Shown here: in pieces, positions 17,069 to 25,733 of the stretch
Layout of the letters: every line of letters begins with the position of its first letter
Position numbering within the stretch: position 1 is the first letter of the stretch
Assembly: GCF_021277265.1 (NCBI RefSeq)
Contig: NZ_JAJSOH010000009.1
Span: 124,001 to 188,000 of the forward strand
Direction: 5' to 3'
DNA: 64,000 nt
Source: Kineosporia rhizophila
Lineage (GTDB): Bacteria > Actinomycetota > Actinomycetes > Actinomycetales > Kineosporiaceae
Position numbers and translations under genes: made by a program
The notes under the pieces: model-generated
The model's database searches: none
Told to the model about the DNA's origin: nothing
What the model saw: only the letters and a program-made list of their open reading frames with translations

Positions 17069-18295
17069 GTGGACCCGGTGCGCAATCCCTACGCCCCCGG
17101 CGCGGGCCAGCGCCCGCCCGAGCTGGCCGGCCGCAACACCGAGCTGGACAGCTTCGACGTGGTGCTGGAACGGATCAGCCGGGGCCGCCCCGAGCGCAGT
17201 CTGGTCCTCATCGGCCTGCGCGGTGTGGGCAAGACCGTGCTGCTCAACGCCCTGCGCTCGGCCGCGGTCCGGCGGCACTGGGGCACCGGCAAGCTGGAGG
17301 CCCGGCCCGACACGCCGCTGCGCCGTCCGCTGGCGGCCGCCCTGCACCAGGCCGTGCGCGAGCTCGGCCCGGCCAACAAGGACGATGCGAACCACGTCCT
17401 CGGCATTCTGAAGTCGTTCGCGATGAAAGAGCCGCCTGCGCCGGTCACCCGGGGTCGCACGGCGCTGCGGGACCGCTGGCAACCGGGCATCGACGTGCCC
17501 GCGGTACCCGGCCGGGCCGACTCCGGCGACATCGAGATCGACCTGGTCGAGCTGTTCACCGACATCGCCGGGGTGGCGGGCGGGGCGGGGCGCGGCATCG
17601 CCGTGTTCATCGACGAGATGCAGGACCTGCTGCCGGAAGACGTCTCGGCGCTGTGTGCCGCCTGCCACGAGCTCGGCCAGCAGGGTCTGCCCCTGGTGGT
17701 GGTCGGGGCCGGCCTGCCGCACCTGCCCGCCGTGCTCTCGGCCAGCAAGTCCTACTCCGAGCGGCTCTTCCGCTACGCCCGCATCGACCGCCTCGATCCG
17801 GAGGCGGCCGCCCAGGCCCTGCGCAGCCCCGCCCAGGAAGAGGGGGCCGACTTCACCGAAGAGGCCCTCGACGCCATGTACGAGGTCACGGCCGGCTACC
17901 CGTACTTCATCCAGGCCTACGGCAAGGTCGCCTGGGACGTGGCCCCGCGCACGCCGATCACCGCCGACGACGTGCGGGTGGCGGCGCCCGAGGCCGAGGC
18001 CGAGCTCGCGGTCGGGTTCTTCGGTTCGCGCTACGAGCGGGCCACGCCGTCCGAGCGGGAGTACCTGCGGGCGATGGCCGAGGTGTCGGCCGATCTGCCG
18101 CCCGGGCTGTCGATGGGCGACGCGGGGGTGGCCACCTCCGAGATCGCCGTGCTGCTGGGCCGCAAACCGCAGTCGCTGTCCCCGGCCCGCGACTCGCTGA
18201 TCAAGAAGGGCCTGATCTACTCCGGGGAACGTGGCCGGATCGCCTTCACCGTTCCGCACTTCGGTCGTTACCTGCGGCGTCAGGCCGGCGACTAG
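17069..18295 (+). CDS. AAA ATPase with C-terminal winged helix
   Basis: A 408-residue P-loop ATPase of the ORC/Cdc6-like STAND/AAA group. Walker A is LRGVGKTVLLN near residue 52, Walker B is VFIDEMQDLL, and sensor-like VVVGAGLPHLP follows. The C-terminal part (GVATSEIAVLLGRKPQSLSPARDSLIKKGLI) is a winged helix. The start is a GTG (VDPVRNPYAPG) without a clear ribosome site. It stands alone between the PIN/NYN-like gene and the convergent DUF445 gene. Role unknown; such proteins are frequent in actinobacterial chromosomes. Two short AGACG/CGTCT stem loops follow at 18306-18353. Confidence 0.8.
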   Translation: MDPVRNPYAPGAGQRPPELAGRNTELDSFDVVLERISRGRPERSLVLIGLRGVGKTVLLNALRSAAVRRHWGTGKLEARPDTPLRRPLAAALHQAVRELGPANKDDANHVLGILKSFAMKEPPAPVTRGRTALRDRWQPGIDVPAVPGRADSGDIEIDLVELFTDIAGVAGGAGRGIAVFIDEMQDLLPEDVSALCAACHELGQQGLPLVVVGAGLPHLPAVLSASKSYSERLFRYARIDRLDPEAAAQALRSPAQEEGADFTEEALDAMYEVTAGYPYFIQAYGKVAWDVAPRTPITADDVRVAAPEAEAELAVGFFGSRYERATPSEREYLRAMAEVSADLPPGLSMGDAGVATSEIAVLLGRKPQSLSPARDSLIKKGLIYSGERGRIAFTVPHFGRYLRRQAGD

Positions 18296-18352
18296 ATCCG
18301 ATTGAAGACGATAGTGGCGTCTAGTTCTCGGGGTAGACGGCTTTAGAGCGTC

Positions 18353-19666
18353 TTAGCCCACCAGCACGGCCACGGAGTGGATCACCAGCCCGGCCAGGGC
18401 GCCGACCACCGTGCCGTTGATCCGGATGAACTGCAGGTCGCGCCCGACGTGCAGTTCGATCCGCCGGGAGGCGTCCTCGGCGTCCCAGCGCTGCACCGTC
18501 TCGCTGATCACCATGGCCAGCTCACCGGCGTAGTTGCGCACCACGTAACCGATGACGTCCTCGGCGTAGCTGTCCAGCCGGGCCTGCAGGGTCTTGTCCC
18601 GGCCGAGCCGGTTGCCCAGGTCGACCAGGGCGGTGACCATCCGCCGGCGCAGCTCGCCCTCCGGGTCGGCCAGGGCCTCGATCAGCATCCGGCGCACCGT
18701 CGACCACAGGGCGATCGAGGCCTTGCGCAGTTCCGGGTGCTCGAGCAGCCGGATCTTGATCGCCTCGACCTTGGCCTGGGTCTCCGGATCGGTGCGCAGG
18801 TCGCGGGCCAGCCGGCGGAGCAGGTCGTCCAGGGCCTGACGGGCCGGGTGCTGCTGGTCGCCGGCGATCTCGGTGAGCCAGCGCTGCATCTCGTCGTACA
18901 CCCGGCGGGCGATCCGGTTGTCCACCCACTGCGGGGTCCACCCCGGGGCCTGCTCGGTGACCAGCAGCATGATCCGGTCCTGATTGATCTCGAGCCACGA
19001 ACTGCCCTCGTCGATCAGGAGGTCCACCAGCCGTCGGTGCGCACCATCGTCCAAAATCCCGTCCAGCAGCCCACCGGCCAGCGGGCTCACCGGGATGTCG
19101 GCCGCCCGGGGCACGACGACCTGCTCGAGCATCGCGGCCACGTCGTCGTCGCGCAGCACGCTCAGCACGCCGTGCCCGGCCGTGGCCAGTTCGGCCCCCA
19201 CCCGCTCCGCGTGGTCGGCCTCGGCCAGCCAGTTGCCCACCCGCCGGGTGACCTCGGCCTGCCGGATCTTCTCCCGCACGATGTCCTCGGAGAGGAAGTT
19301 GTCGGCGACGAACTCCTGCAGGCTCTCGCCGATCTGGTTCTTCCGGGTCGGGATCAGGGCGGTGTGCGGGATCGGCAGGCCCAGCGGGCGGCGGAACAGC
19401 GCGGTCACCGCGAACCAGTCGGCCAGCGCGCCCACCATGGCGGCCTCCGCGGCCGCGTTCACGAAGCCGAGCGGCCCCTCCTGATTGAGCGTGACCAGGT
19501 AGATCACCGCGGCCACCACCAGCAGGGCGGTCGCCACCGCCTTCATCCGCCGCAGCCGCACCCGGCGCAGCTCGTCGGCCTCGGCCGATCCGGCCAGACG
19601 GGGTGACGCGGGCGCGGTTGAGGACGCCGGTTCTGGTGCCGAGGTACGCGTGGGGGCGACGGACAT
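18353..19666 (-). CDS. DUF445 family membrane protein
   Basis: Membrane protein of 437 residues, DUF445 (YjiN-like). A disordered N-terminal leader with Ala, Pro, Ser and Thr is followed by one TM segment (VATALLVVAAVIYLVTL), the family signature AAEAAMVGALADWFAVTALFRRP and IPHTALIPTRKNQIGESL, a long alpha-helical body, and a last hydrophobic segment (VVGALAGLVIHSVAVLVG). The ATG at 19666 has GGGAGAAG upstream and is preferred over the frame start at 19783, which lies in the AT-richer promoter region. Function unknown; an elongated envelope or scaffold role is the usual guess. Confidence 0.85.
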   Translation of the reverse strand: MSVAPTRTSAPEPASSTAPASPRLAGSAEADELRRVRLRRMKAVATALLVVAAVIYLVTLNQEGPLGFVNAAAEAAMVGALADWFAVTALFRRPLGLPIPHTALIPTRKNQIGESLQEFVADNFLSEDIVREKIRQAEVTRRVGNWLAEADHAERVGAELATAGHGVLSVLRDDDVAAMLEQVVVPRAADIPVSPLAGGLLDGILDDGAHRRLVDLLIDEGSSWLEINQDRIMLLVTEQAPGWTPQWVDNRIARRVYDEMQRWLTEIAGDQQHPARQALDDLLRRLARDLRTDPETQAKVEAIKIRLLEHPELRKASIALWSTVRRMLIEALADPEGELRRRMVTALVDLGNRLGRDKTLQARLDSYAEDVIGYVVRNYAGELAMVISETVQRWDAEDASRRIELHVGRDLQFIRINGTVVGALAGLVIHSVAVLVG

Positions 19667-19773
19667 GGGTAGATCTTCTCCCGTGATCGCCGACTCCGCC
19701 CGATCCGGGTGACGTTCACATTGCCGTTCGGCCAAGTGCGGGAATTTCTCCGGCCAGAGGTAGTTAGGTGAAC

Positions 19774-19795
19774 GTTGAATCATCTAGGGTTCAAC
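19774..19795. promoter_or_regulatory. Inverted repeat upstream of yceI-like gene
   Basis: GTTGAA (19774-19779) and TTCAAC (19790-19795) form a dyad with a 10-base spacer, 38 bases before the YceI start and next to the divergent DUF445 promoter. The spacing suits a MarR- or TetR-size dimer, but no regulator gene is adjacent. Confidence 0.35.
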
Positions 19796-19832
19796 CAGCA
19801 CCGCGATCCACCGACGACTAGGGAGCACCGAA

Positions 19833-20384
19833 ATGAGCAACTTCCCCGCCGAACTCACCGGCACCTGGGTGATCGACGCCGGCCACAGCACCGTGGGCTT
19901 CGCCGTGAAGCACGCGATGGTCAGCACCACCCGCGGCAAGTTCAACTCCTTCAGCGGCGAGGCCACGATCGACGCCGCCAACCCGGAGGCCTCCTCCGCG
20001 TTCATCGAGATCGACGCCACCAGCGTCGACACCGGCAGCGAGCAGCGGGACGGCCACCTGCGCTCCCCCGACTTCTGGGACGCCGAGAACAACCCGAAGA
20101 TCACCTTCCGCAGCACCTCCGCCAAGCTGGACGGCGACGACCTGATCCTCACCGGTGACCTGACGATCAAGGGCATCACCAAGCCGGTCGACATCAAGTG
20201 GGAGTTCACCGGCGTCGGCTCCGACCCGTGGGGCACCACCAAGGCCGGCTTCGAGGGCACCGCGACGATCAACCGCGGCGACTGGGGCGTGTCCTGGAAC
20301 GCGGCCCTGGAGACCGGTGGCTTCCTGGTCTCCGACAAGGTCAAGCTGGTCCTCGAGATCGAGGCCGACAAGAAGCAGGCCTGA
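19833..20384 (+). CDS. YceI family lipid-binding protein
   Basis: A 183-residue lipocalin-like protein of the YceI family, which binds isoprenoid or other amphiphilic chains. Typical segments are GTWVIDAGHSTVGFAVKHAM, FIEIDATSVDTGSEQRDGHL, SPDFWDAENNPKITF and LTGDLTIKGITKPV. There is no signal peptide, so it is cytoplasmic. The ATG has GGGAGCACC upstream. A strong hairpin terminator follows. Single-gene unit. Confidence 0.92.
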   Translation: MSNFPAELTGTWVIDAGHSTVGFAVKHAMVSTTRGKFNSFSGEATIDAANPEASSAFIEIDATSVDTGSEQRDGHLRSPDFWDAENNPKITFRSTSAKLDGDDLILTGDLTIKGITKPVDIKWEFTGVGSDPWGTTKAGFEGTATINRGDWGVSWNAALETGGFLVSDKVKLVLEIEADKKQA

Positions 20385-20410
20385 ACCTTCCGGTAACACC
20401 CCGTCGGTGG

Positions 20411-20452
20411 TTCCCGGCCGGTCCCCGTGCACTGCGCGCGACCGGCCGGGAA
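20411..20452 (+). terminator. Perfect hairpin after yceI-like gene
   Basis: TTCCCGGCCGGT (20411-20422) and ACCGGCCGGGAA (20441-20452) form a 12-bp stem 27 bases after the stop codon. Confidence 0.75.
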
Positions 20453-20537
20453 CGCCGGTGTTAACGGCCGGCGAGCATTCGCCGGCCTTTCGCATACCGT
20501 CTCCCACCTGCGGCGATCATGTGTCACGCTGTTCCGT

Positions 20538-21368
20538 GTGACTTCGCCACGGCCTCAGGTCGTCGCCCATCGGGGAGCCAGCGACCGCGAACCCGAGCAC
20601 ACCCTCGCGGCCTATCTGCGGGCCGTCGAGACCGGTGCCGACGCACTGGAGTGTGACGTCCGGCTGACCGCCGACGGCCACCTGGTCTGTGTGCACGACC
20701 GCACGGTGAACCGCACCTCGAACGGCACCGGCATCGTCTCCACGCTGGAGCTGGCCCAGCTCGAGGGGCTCGACTGGGGCTCCTGGAAGCAGCTGTCCCG
20801 GCAGCAGGGCGACCTCGGCACCGAGACGCCCGACACGGTCGACGCCTCCGACCGCTCGCACCTGCTCACCGCGCGCAAGCTGTTCAGCGTGGTCGCCGAC
20901 CTGAACCGTCCGGTGCAGATCGCGGTCGAGACCAAGCACCCCACCCGCTACGGCGGCCTGGTCGAGCGCAAGCTGCTGCAGTTGCTGCAGGAGTTCGGCT
21001 GGGACAAGCACACCCCCGACCGGCCCTCGCCGGTGCGGATGATGAGCTTCTCCGCCCTGGCCGTGCGCCGGATGCGTGCCCTGGCCCCCGAGCTGCCCCT
21101 GGTCTACCTGGTGGAACGCCGGATGCCGGTGGCGATGATCGACCAGCAGGTGCCGGCCGGGGTGGCGATCGGGCCGGACGTCGAGCTGCTGGCGCAGAAC
21201 CCACGGCTGGGCGAGCGCATCCGGGCCCGCGGCCGGGACCTGCACGTCTGGACGGTGGACACTCCCGAGCACGTCCGGGTGTGCCTGGACTCCGGGGCCT
21301 CGGTGATCATCACCAACCGGCCCGCGGAGACCCGCCGGACGCTCGAGAACCTGCTGGTCCCGGCCTAG
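20538..21368 (+). CDS. Glycerophosphodiester phosphodiesterase
   Basis: Cleaves glycerophosphodiesters to glycerol 3-phosphate and an alcohol. The 276-residue protein opens with VVAHRGASDREPEHTLAAY, the catalytic HRG and the metal-binding Glu, followed by LECDVRLTADGHLVCVHD with the second catalytic His, and ends with HVWTVDTPEHVRVCLDSGASVIITNRP. No signal peptide is visible, so a cytoplasmic enzyme. I chose the GTG at 20538, right before the family start; longer in-frame starts reach back to 20427 without domain support. The ribosome site is weak. Confidence 0.88.
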   Translation: MTSPRPQVVAHRGASDREPEHTLAAYLRAVETGADALECDVRLTADGHLVCVHDRTVNRTSNGTGIVSTLELAQLEGLDWGSWKQLSRQQGDLGTETPDTVDASDRSHLLTARKLFSVVADLNRPVQIAVETKHPTRYGGLVERKLLQLLQEFGWDKHTPDRPSPVRMMSFSALAVRRMRALAPELPLVYLVERRMPVAMIDQQVPAGVAIGPDVELLAQNPRLGERIRARGRDLHVWTVDTPEHVRVCLDSGASVIITNRPAETRRTLENLLVPA

Positions 21369-21380
21369 GACTTCAGAACC

Positions 21381-22076
21381 TCAGGACAGGACCGCGGGTT
21401 CGGCGAACGGCAACTGCACTTCGTGTTCCCACGACCAGCTCTTGTCGGCGCGGCGTAGGGCCACCAGTGACAGGTGCCGCACGTCGATCGGCGTCAGGTC
21501 CTGCGAGGTCGTCGCCAGACCGGCGGTCAGTTCTTCACCGCTGATCGCACGGTCGGCGTAGGCGATGCTCACGTGGGGCACGAAACCGCCTGCCGAGGGC
21601 GGGAACTGGTAGACCTGCTCCGGGCCGAGCAGTTCGGCCGCGGCCAGCTGGATCAGGTCGCGCAGGGCCACGAGCTCCTCGGCCGGATACACCGGCAGCA
21701 CCACTGCATCGATGTCGTCGGTGGCCGGGCCGGCGTACAGCCGGGGCAGGTTCCGCCGGGCCACCACGGCGCCCACGGCCTCGGCCAGGTGCTCGATCTG
21801 AGCGTCCGGCACCAGGTCGCGGAACGTGACGCCCTGAACGGTCAGGTGCAGTCCCGAGCGGGGGATCGGGCCGAGGCCGGGGATGCCGCTCAGCGCGGCC
21901 TGGTCGTGCTCGATCCGGGAGTGCAGTGCGCTCGCGTCGGCGAAGGTCAGGTAGAACGCCCAGAGCTCGCGCCCCGGCTGCCATTCCGGCAGGTCTACCC
22001 AGTGGTCCAGCAACCCGTTCATCGAAGTCCCGTTGATCGTCGGTGGTCGTCGCGGAGCATCCTTGCGGGCGCCCAT
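21381..22076 (-). CDS. 2H phosphoesterase, 2'-5' RNA ligase-like
   Basis: Cytoplasmic protein of up to 231 residues with the two HxT/S motifs of 2H phosphoesterases, HLTVQ at about residue 76 and HVSIA at about 167. Members hydrolyse or ligate 2',5' phosphodiesters or cyclic phosphates; the substrate here is unknown. The start may be the ATG at 22076 or the one at 22022 (MNGLLDHW), neither with a strong ribosome site. It converges with the glycerophosphodiesterase gene 12 bases apart and is divergent from the SEC-C gene, with a palindromic site between. Confidence 0.75.
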   Translation of the reverse strand: MGARKDAPRRPPTINGTSMNGLLDHWVDLPEWQPGRELWAFYLTFADASALHSRIEHDQAALSGIPGLGPIPRSGLHLTVQGVTFRDLVPDAQIEHLAEAVGAVVARRNLPRLYAGPATDDIDAVVLPVYPAEELVALRDLIQLAAAELLGPEQVYQFPPSAGGFVPHVSIAYADRAISGEELTAGLATTSQDLTPIDVRHLSLVALRRADKSWSWEHEVQLPFAEPAVLS

Positions 22077-22112
22077 GCTCGGGTGACAACCGGGTGTACA
22101 GCTGAATTGCCT

Positions 22113-22129
22113 TGTCTAGACATGTCTAG
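22113..22129. promoter_or_regulatory. Overlapping palindromes, GntR/HutC-type operator candidate
   Basis: CTAGACATGTCTAG at 22116-22129 is a perfect 14-bp palindrome, and TGTCTAGACA at 22113-22122 is a second, overlapping one. The core GTCTAGAC fits the HutC/DasR-type consensus GTxTAxAC. It lies between the divergent 2H phosphoesterase and SEC-C genes, about 63 bases before the latter. No GntR gene is nearby, so a distant regulator would be needed. Confidence 0.45.
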
Positions 22130-22191
22130 CTCAATCGCTAGAGTTTGTTAGACGTCCTGATCCTCATCGGGGATCGCTAGGCTCGCGGCCC

Positions 22192-23151
22192 ATGGGAAAG
22201 AAGCAGCGCCGAACCGGATCCGCCCCCGTCGCCGTCGCCGACGGTGACATCCCGGTCGTCGGTGGACGTGAAGCCTGCCCCTGCGGGTCGGGCAAGCGGT
22301 ACAAGGCGTGTCACGGGCGGGCGGCCCGGATCGAGGCGATGAAGATGGTCGTGCGCCCCTTCGAGGGCCTGACCGGCGAGTGCGACCTGGTCGCGATGCG
22401 CGAGATCGTCCCCGCGGCGACCGCGGTCGTGCCGGTCAAGGAGGAGTTCGGCGGGGGCGAGGTCACGATCGCCACGATCCTGCCGATGGCCTGGTCGGCG
22501 CTGCACCGCGCGGACGGCACGGTGCTGGTCGGTCTGCAGACCAACGGCGGTTCCGGCGACGCCAGCCGCGACATCGCCGCCGCCCTGCTGAGCGCGCGTG
22601 AGCTGGAGGCCGGCAACCCGGTGGCCGAGGGGGACCTGCCCGGTCCGGGGCCGCGCCTGCAGGACGTGCTCGACCTCTCCGGCGGGTTCGACGTCGCCGT
22701 GCACGAGGGCTTCGACTTCTGGTTCGCGCAGGACAACGAGCTCACCCCCGAGGTGCGCGAGTCCCTGGAGCAGGCCAACGGTGCGGCAGTGCCGACCAAG
22801 CGCCTGAACTCGGTGGACGCGGCCTACTGGGTGCAGATGGGCGCCCGCCGTCACCTGCGCTGGGTGCTGCCGGACGACGAGACCAAGGTGCTCGACGGCA
22901 TCGCCCGGCTGCACGCCGCCGGAGAGTCCGCCCTGCTGCCGGAGACCAAGTACGTGGGCTCGTTCCGGGCCTGCGGTCTGATCGTGCCGGTCTGGGACCT
23001 GGCCGACGACACCGAGCCCGAAGAGCTGGAGAAGCCCATCGTGGCGTTCGCCGAGCGGCTGCGCGAGGCAATGGGCCGGACCGAGCCGCTTACCCCCGAC
23101 GAGCGTCGCGCCCGGGCGGGTGTGGTCTCCCGCCAGGTCACCTTGCGCTGA
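22192..23151 (+). CDS. DUF5926 protein with N-terminal SEC-C zinc motif
   Basis: A 319-residue cytoplasmic protein. Near the start it carries EACPCGSGKRYKACHG, the SEC-C zinc-binding motif also found at the end of SecA. The rest is the actinobacterial DUF5926 domain, without SecA ATPase motifs. Automatic annotations that call it SecA or preprotein translocase are misleading. Basic residues (MGKKQRRTG) open the protein. Function unknown; the zinc motif suggests protein or ribosome binding. A very long hairpin follows the stop. Confidence 0.8.
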   Translation: MGKKQRRTGSAPVAVADGDIPVVGGREACPCGSGKRYKACHGRAARIEAMKMVVRPFEGLTGECDLVAMREIVPAATAVVPVKEEFGGGEVTIATILPMAWSALHRADGTVLVGLQTNGGSGDASRDIAAALLSARELEAGNPVAEGDLPGPGPRLQDVLDLSGGFDVAVHEGFDFWFAQDNELTPEVRESLEQANGAAVPTKRLNSVDAAYWVQMGARRHLRWVLPDDETKVLDGIARLHAAGESALLPETKYVGSFRACGLIVPVWDLADDTEPEELEKPIVAFAERLREAMGRTEPLTPDERRARAGVVSRQVTLR

Positions 23152-23166
23152 CCCCAAGGCAACCAG

Positions 23167-23219
23167 AACAAACTATGGACGTTTGTGAGCGCCTGGCTCA
23201 CAGACGTCCATAGTTCGTT
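23167..23219 (+). terminator. Long near-perfect hairpin
   Basis: Arms of 24 bases (23167-23190 and 23196-23219) differ at only two positions, with a 5-base loop. The inner part pairs TGTGAGC with GCTCACA, and the outer part AACTATGGACGT with its mirror. It follows the SEC-C stop by 15 bases and is the likely terminator, though it lacks a T-run. Confidence 0.7.
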
Positions 23220-23286
23220 CGGGCACCGGTTGGTTCGGAACACCCGCACTACCCCGTGGTCCGCGCTACCCCCTAGCCTCTGTGGC

Positions 23287-24072
23287 GTGGCAGACGAGAC
23301 ACATCCGGGTTTGCCTGGCGGGCTCGCCGTCGTCATCCCGGCCAAGGACGAGGCCGAGCGGATCGCCGCAACCGTCACCGCGGCGCTGGCTCTGCCCGGC
23401 GCCGACCTGGTGATCGTGGTGGACGACGGCTCCGGCGACGACACCGCCGAGATCGCCCGCAAGGCCGGTGCCCAGGTGGTGAGCCACGAGGTGAACCGGG
23501 GCAAGGCGGCCGCGATGGAGACCGGGGCGGCCCGCGCAGCTGTGCTCGACGGCACCTCCGCCCCCCGGGCCCTGCTCTTCATCGACGCCGATCTCGAGGC
23601 CAGCGCGGCGGCCACGGCCACCATCGTGGAACCGGTGCTCGCCGGCGAGGCCGACATGACCATCGCGCTGATCCCGCCCCAGGCCACCGCGGGCGGGGGC
23701 AGCGGCCGGGTGGTGCGGCTGTCACGCAAGGGCATTCGCCAGGCCAGTGGCTGGACGGCGACGCAGCCGTTGTCCGGAACGCGGTGCATCAGCCGCCCGG
23801 CCTTCGACGCCGCCCTGCCCCTGGCCATCGGCTGGGGCGTGGAGACCGGGCTGACCATCGACGTGCTGGGCGCCGGGTACCGGGTGATCGAGGTGCCGTG
23901 CGAGCTGCACCACCGGGTCACCGGCTCGGACCTGCGAGGTCAGCTGCACCGCGCCGGCCAGTACCGGGACGTGTGGCTGGCGCTGCTGGAACGCCGCACC
24001 CGCACCGTCCCGGTGGCCAACCGGGTGTTCCGGCCCGCCTCCAAGGTGGTTCGCAAGGTTCTCGGCGGGTAA
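23287..24072 (+). CDS. Family 2 glycosyltransferase
   Basis: Inverting GT-A glycosyltransferase of 261 residues. AVVIPAKDEAERIAATV and VIVVDDGSGDDTAEIA form the nucleotide-binding half, LLFIDADLEAS carries the DxD metal site, and GWGVETGLTIDVLGAGYRVIEVPCELHHR is typical of polyprenol-phosphate or phosphoglycerate glycosyltransferases. There are no TM segments. I chose the GTG at 23287; the longer frame begins inside the preceding hairpin. The next gene encodes a GT-C membrane enzyme, so it may make a lipid-linked sugar donor, but this is inferred. Confidence 0.82.
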   Translation: MADETHPGLPGGLAVVIPAKDEAERIAATVTAALALPGADLVIVVDDGSGDDTAEIARKAGAQVVSHEVNRGKAAAMETGAARAAVLDGTSAPRALLFIDADLEASAAATATIVEPVLAGEADMTIALIPPQATAGGGSGRVVRLSRKGIRQASGWTATQPLSGTRCISRPAFDAALPLAIGWGVETGLTIDVLGAGYRVIEVPCELHHRVTGSDLRGQLHRAGQYRDVWLALLERRTRTVPVANRVFRPASKVVRKVLGG

Positions 24073-24188
24073 CAGTGGCCGTGGTCTGGGCCACACCGAC
24101 CTGAACTTCCGGGCAAATCGGCGTGCTGTTTCCAAGCCGAGTCCGGCCGGCGGCCCTTTGGGGCCGGCGATGCTGGTTCGATGGGCTC

Positions 24189-25724
24189 GTGTCGTCCGCG
24201 CGGGTCTTCAGCTGGTCGGGTGCGATTTCCGTCCTGCTGCTGGCCGGGGTGGCACTCGCCGGTGACTCGGCCGCCGTACCCGGCCTCGGCCCGGCCACCT
24301 GGTACCCGTCGTGGGACCTCGGTCTCGGGCTGAACTCCGGCACGGTCAGTGCCGTCCTGGCCGTGGCGGCCGTCCTCGGAGCGGTTGCCGTGGTGGCGGG
24401 GCTGCGCGCCGTCGGCGGTTCCTTCCTGGCGCCCCGGCAGGTGCTGATCGCAGTGGTGGCCGCGGTTGCCGTGCTCACCCTGCTACCGCCGCTGGGCTCG
24501 GCCGACCACCTCTCCTACCTGGCCTACGGCCGGATCGCCGCGGCCGGCGACGACCCCTACGTGGAAGACCCGGCCGCCTGGCGCGACGGCACCGACCCGG
24601 TGGCCGGCGCCGTGCAGCCGCCCTGGCAGCACACCACCAGCGTGTACGGCCCGGTGGCGACCGCGGCCCAGGCGCTCCCGGCCTGGGCCGGAGACGGATC
24701 GCTGCGGCTCACGGTCTGGATCTGGCAGATCTTCTGCGGCCTCGCCTTCCTCGCGGTGGCCCTCACCCTCGACCGCCTGACCCGCGGGGATCCGGCGGCC
24801 CGGGCGCGCACCTGGGTGCTGTGGACGCTGAACCCGCTGCTGCTGGGGCAGATCGTGCTCGGCGGCCACCTGGACGTGATCTCGGTGGCCTTCGCGATCG
24901 GGGCGATCGCGCTCGCATCGCGGCGTCCGGCACTGGCCGGTGTGCTGATCGGTGCTGCGGTGGGCAGCAAGATCACCTTCGGCCTCTTCGCCCTGGCCAT
25001 CCTCTGGGGCCTGCGGCACCGGCCGTGGCCCGAACTGGCCCGGCACCTGGGCGTGATGGCGTCGGCCGGACTGGCCGTGCTGGTCCCGGTGCATCTGTGG
25101 ACGGGGTGGCACACCTACGACCGCCTCAGTGCCGCCAGCAGTCAGGTCTCGCTGGCCACCCCCTGGCGGCTGGTCACCAACCAGCTCGACCCCGTCTTCG
25201 GCAGCGTGGTGCGCGACGTCGTCGGCCCGCTCTCGATGGCCCTGGGCGCGGTTCTGGTGGTTCTGCTGCTGCGCCGGCTGCGTGCGCACCCCACCGGGAT
25301 CTCCGGCGACACCGAGACCGCCGCAATGGCCCGGGCGGCGTTCGCGCTGGCTGCGGGCTGGTTGCTGATGACGCCGTACTCGCTTCCGTGGTACGACAGC
25401 ATGGTGTGGGCACCACTGGCGCTGCTCGCCCCGACACTGCTGGACGGGGCTCTGCTGGCCCGGTTGTTCGTGCTCGTGCTGGCCTACGTCCCCGGCCGGG
25501 TTGTCGGGATGTCCGTACAGGTCGAGGAAATCACGCTGGGTTTCCGTAAATCCGTAGCGCCCTGGCTGGAACTCGCCGTGATCGTCACGGTCGTGGTCTG
25601 GACCTGTCTGCGCTGGAAGGATTTTCGGGCCTCAGCAACACCGGACGACGAAGAGCAGCGCCGCTCCTCGGCCTCCCTGGCCCCGGGATCGACTGATTCG
25701 ACGCCGGCCAGGCCGACTGAATAG
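24189..25724 (+). CDS. GT-C type mannosyltransferase-like membrane protein
   Basis: Integral membrane protein of about 511 residues with roughly 11-13 hydrophobic segments. The motif GSADHLSYLAYGRIAAAGDDPY after the third to fourth segment resembles the acidic loop of MptA/MptB-type polyprenol-phosphate-dependent alpha-1,6-mannosyltransferases, and NPLLLGQIVLGGHLDV is also typical of this group. A periplasmic-side glycosyl transfer to lipoglycan or protein is likely. The start may be the GTG at 24189 or one at 24123; both ribosome sites are weak, and 24189 puts the first TM directly at the N-terminus. The hydrophilic C-terminal end is short. Confidence 0.72.
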   Translation: MSSARVFSWSGAISVLLLAGVALAGDSAAVPGLGPATWYPSWDLGLGLNSGTVSAVLAVAAVLGAVAVVAGLRAVGGSFLAPRQVLIAVVAAVAVLTLLPPLGSADHLSYLAYGRIAAAGDDPYVEDPAAWRDGTDPVAGAVQPPWQHTTSVYGPVATAAQALPAWAGDGSLRLTVWIWQIFCGLAFLAVALTLDRLTRGDPAARARTWVLWTLNPLLLGQIVLGGHLDVISVAFAIGAIALASRRPALAGVLIGAAVGSKITFGLFALAILWGLRHRPWPELARHLGVMASAGLAVLVPVHLWTGWHTYDRLSAASSQVSLATPWRLVTNQLDPVFGSVVRDVVGPLSMALGAVLVVLLLRRLRAHPTGISGDTETAAMARAAFALAAGWLLMTPYSLPWYDSMVWAPLALLAPTLLDGALLARLFVLVLAYVPGRVVGMSVQVEEITLGFRKSVAPWLELAVIVTVVVWTCLRWKDFRASATPDDEEQRRSSASLAPGSTDSTPARPTE

Positions 25725-25733
25725 GTTGCGGGA

